34,012 nt of DNA from Clostridiales bacterium. Its GTDB lineage: Bacteria; Bacillota; Clostridia; HGM11327. A model generated the notes under the pieces. That model was not told the DNA's origin. It did not search any database and was given only the letters and a program-made list of their open reading frames with translations. The stretch is taken from assembly GCA_015056385.1 (NCBI GenBank), contig SVGI01000013.1, positions 1 to 34,012 of the forward strand, in the 5' to 3' direction. Made by a program: the position numbers and the translations under genes. Positions 32,481 through 34,012 of the stretch are shown here, in pieces. Each line of letters opens with the position of its first letter. Positions within the stretch are counted from its first letter, which is position 1.

Positions 32481-33503
32481 TTAAAGCCCTGGGACAAACT
32501 GCTGTAAGAAAGGCAAAAGGCCTATCTTATCGGGCGTATGCTCTGGAAGCTGCCAGAAATCGTAGCCGGGATAATTATTACCCTCTATAATAGCGGGACC
32601 GTCGGGAGTAATGCAAACGTCCCAGCCAATATAACGCATCTCAGGCACCTCAAGGGCGGCCTTAAGACAAAGGTCAACAGCCTCCTTGGCGAAGGGCACC
32701 TCATACCCAACAAGTTCAATACCCGTATAGGGATGCTTTTCGTAATTTATAAGGGCTGATGTATGGGCAACACCGCAGATGCGGCCTGTCGAACGGTCGA
32801 TAGGACAAGCAAGACCGCTGTTTTCCATATTGTCTACAAACTTACCTTCGTTACCCATTTTGCAGGTTGCGTAGGCGCAGTGAGCATCTGTACCGTCGTT
32901 ACCCACAACAGTTACTATTCTTATAGTGTTTACTGCCAAGGGATAAAGCCTTGCCATTTCGGGATGCTGAATTATCTCCTGCTCTAAAACTCCAAAATTC
33001 TTGGATTTATCCGTAATATAAGCGTACATATCATCAAGAGAAGCAAAGTTTTCTACAAGAAGGCGTTCTATACCCTTACCACTTTCAGAGGAATTGGGCT
33101 TTGCAAATATAACCTTCTTATCCTTCGCAAATTCTTTGAAGCTTTCGAGATTCATCTCTGCAACATCTAAAAAATCTCGCTTAAGATAGTTTATAAAACG
33201 CTTGTTAAATACGTTCTTTTCATTGAAAATGTACGTGTATTCCGCATTATTCAGATAGGCAATAGCCTTTCTGTTTTTCATACGTGTAAGATAGGTTTTT
33301 CTCTGCCTTGAGTTCATATCATGAAAACCGAATATGAGGTAGTCATAATAGCCTGCACCGTATCTTACGGCGCAGTTTATTGTATCAAAGAAAAGAAATA
33401 TCTTGTTTTTGCCGCTGCGCTTCTGAATACGGTCCAGCACGTTAAAATATTTTTTCAGCTTTACACCGCTCAAAACACGCATCACATACTTAAAATTTGC
33501 CAT
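32481..33503 (-). CDS. Sugar-transfer-type ATP-grasp family protein
   Basis: The 340-residue protein has KVIFAKPNSSESGKGIERL (130-148), an ATP-grasp glycine-loop-like region with the conserved Lys, VNTIRIVTVVGNDG, DNMENSGLACPIDRSTGRICG, and near the end AIIEGNNYPGYDFWQ (about 304-317), which carries the Mg-binding Glu/Asn pair (ExN). This pattern matches the family called sugar-transfer associated ATP-grasp (alpha-L-glutamate ligase-related), usually found among cell-surface polysaccharide genes and predicted to ligate an amino acid or other amine to a carboxylate. GGGAG precedes the ATG. It begins 12 nt after an EctB-type aminotransferase gene. Confidence 0.8.
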   Translation of the reverse strand: MANFKYVMRVLSGVKLKKYFNVLDRIQKRSGKNKIFLFFDTINCAVRYGAGYYDYLIFGFHDMNSRQRKTYLTRMKNRKAIAYLNNAEYTYIFNEKNVFNKRFINYLKRDFLDVAEMNLESFKEFAKDKKVIFAKPNSSESGKGIERLLVENFASLDDMYAYITDKSKNFGVLEQEIIQHPEMARLYPLAVNTIRIVTVVGNDGTDAHCAYATCKMGNEGKFVDNMENSGLACPIDRSTGRICGVAHTSALINYEKHPYTGIELVGYEVPFAKEAVDLCLKAALEVPEMRYIGWDVCITPDGPAIIEGNNYPGYDFWQLPEHTPDKIGLLPFLQQFVPGL

Positions 33504-33515
33504 TTATGCTCCCTA

Positions 33516-34012
33516 TCAGTTTTCGTTCAAAACTGCAATTATCGATTCCTTAATTATGTTAAGACCCTTTCGGAGATTCTCATCAGAGATGATAAGGGGC
33601 GGCATAACCTTAATAACATCGTTATTTCTGCCTGCACGTTCAATAATAAGGCCTCTCTTGAAGCACTGCGCAATCACCTTTTTGCTTATATTGGGTATCT
33701 TAACCATATCTATACCCCAAAGAAGGCCTACACCCCTTACCTCTATTCTTGAATCAAGGGTAGCAATTTCATCTTTAAGGAACGTTTTGACAATTTCGCC
33801 CTTTCTTCTTACCTCTGCCTCAAGATTATCCTTAAGCATAAGCTCAAGAGCGGCCCTAGCTGCAACAAATGCGATCTGATTGCCGCGGAATGTACCGTTA
33901 TGCTCACCGGGTGCCCAAATATCAAGCTCAGGCTTAAAGAGTGTAAGCGCAAGAGGTACACCGTAACCGCCGATGGATTTTGAAATTGTAACCATATCAG
34001 GAACTATACCTG
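33516..34012 (-). CDS. EctB-type diaminobutyrate aminotransferase (5' end cut by window edge)
   Basis: The track starts this ORF at an internal Met (33995); the frame stays open to the window edge (GIVPDMVTISKSIGGYG), so it is a partial gene, about 164 C-terminal residues present. SKSIGGYGVP contains the PLP lysine of class III aminotransferases, and ELDIWAPGEHNGTFRGNQIAFVAA closely resembles the diaminobutyrate-2-oxoglutarate transaminase (EctB/Dat) family, which makes L-2,4-diaminobutyrate from aspartate semialdehyde and glutamate. Related omega-aminotransferases (ornithine, acetylornithine) are less likely. It is the upstream partner of the ATP-grasp gene (12-nt gap), so the two probably share a pathway. 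Confidence 0.82.
   Translation of the reverse strand, partial: GIVPDMVTISKSIGGYGVPLALTLFKPELDIWAPGEHNGTFRGNQIAFVAARAALELMLKDNLEAEVRRKGEIVKTFLKDEIATLDSRIEVRGVGLLWGIDMVKIPNISKKVIAQCFKRGLIIERAGRNNDVIKVMPPLIISDENLRKGLNIIKESIIAVLNEN

Noticed and set aside
1-34012. Insertion sequences, integrases, CRISPR arrays, toxin-antitoxin or phage genes
   Set aside because: No transposase or recombinase ORF, no regularly spaced repeats and no target-site duplications were seen; every long ORF fits a chromosomal gene.

Overview
The window reads as an ordinary chromosomal stretch of a low-to-mid GC anaerobic Firmicute, most likely a gut-type Clostridia (Oscillospiraceae/Ruminococcaceae-like). The reasons are the ferredoxin-linked 2-oxoacid oxidoreductase genes, many near-consensus TTGACA-N17-TATAAT promoters, strong GGAGG-type ribosome sites, and Clostridia-style gene content (PyrR, XylA, QueG-like Fe-S protein, EctB-type aminotransferase). 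This assignment is inference from gene content only. Both window edges cut genes. I see no mobile elements, CRISPR arrays, rRNA or phage genes, and no gene-free stretch over about 300 bases.

Layout. (1) 1-2411, minus strand: a promoter drives a YigZ-family gene, a MinD-like P-loop ATPase, a 2x[4Fe-4S] ferredoxin subunit and the start of vorB. (2) 2424-4125, minus: pyrR with its terminator, a small two-helix membrane protein with its own promoter and terminator, and a UlaG-like metallo-beta-lactamase-fold protein. (3) 4241-6847, plus: a promoter, an O-acetylhomoserine sulfhydrylase-type PLP enzyme, an MFS transporter and a terminator. (4) 6851-11045, plus: an old-yellow-enzyme-family oxidoreductase, an unrecognised 609-residue protein and two YcxB-like membrane proteins, ended by a bidirectional terminator. 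(5) 11051-13209, minus: two Gfo/Idh/MocA oxidoreductases. (6) 13254-18945, minus: proC, rnhA, trpS, a QueG-like Fe-S protein and an ABC exporter pair. (7) 19039-20530, minus: xylA alone, with a good promoter and tandem 3' hairpins. (8) 20681-24513, minus: rsmE-rsmF, a DUF218/YdcF membrane protein, tRNA-Leu(GAG) and a HAD phosphatase. (9) 24594-26665, plus: an M32 carboxypeptidase and a dCMP deaminase. (10) 26749-32103, plus: a 2-oxoacid dehydrogenase complex in the order E2, E3, fused E1 alpha-beta, behind a promoter followed at once by a terminator-like hairpin. (11) 32172-34012, minus: an EctB-type aminotransferase (cut by the edge), a sugar-transfer-type ATP-grasp protein and a small hypothetical protein.

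How the parts fit. Much of the window is housekeeping: translation and RNA modification (trpS, rsmE, rsmF, tRNA-Leu), nucleotide metabolism (pyrR, dCMP deaminase), amino acids (proC, metY) and sugar entry (xylA). Two different routes for oxidising 2-oxoacids appear, a ferredoxin-dependent one at the left edge and an NAD/lipoyl-dependent one near the right end. The parts most worth a second look are the right-edge aminotransferase/ATP-grasp pair, the attenuator-like leader of the dehydrogenase operon, the fused E1 with an extra segment, the unrecognised 609-residue protein, and a perfect 15-bp inverted repeat at the left edge that may be an assembly fold-back. I did not find a clearly new multi-gene system.
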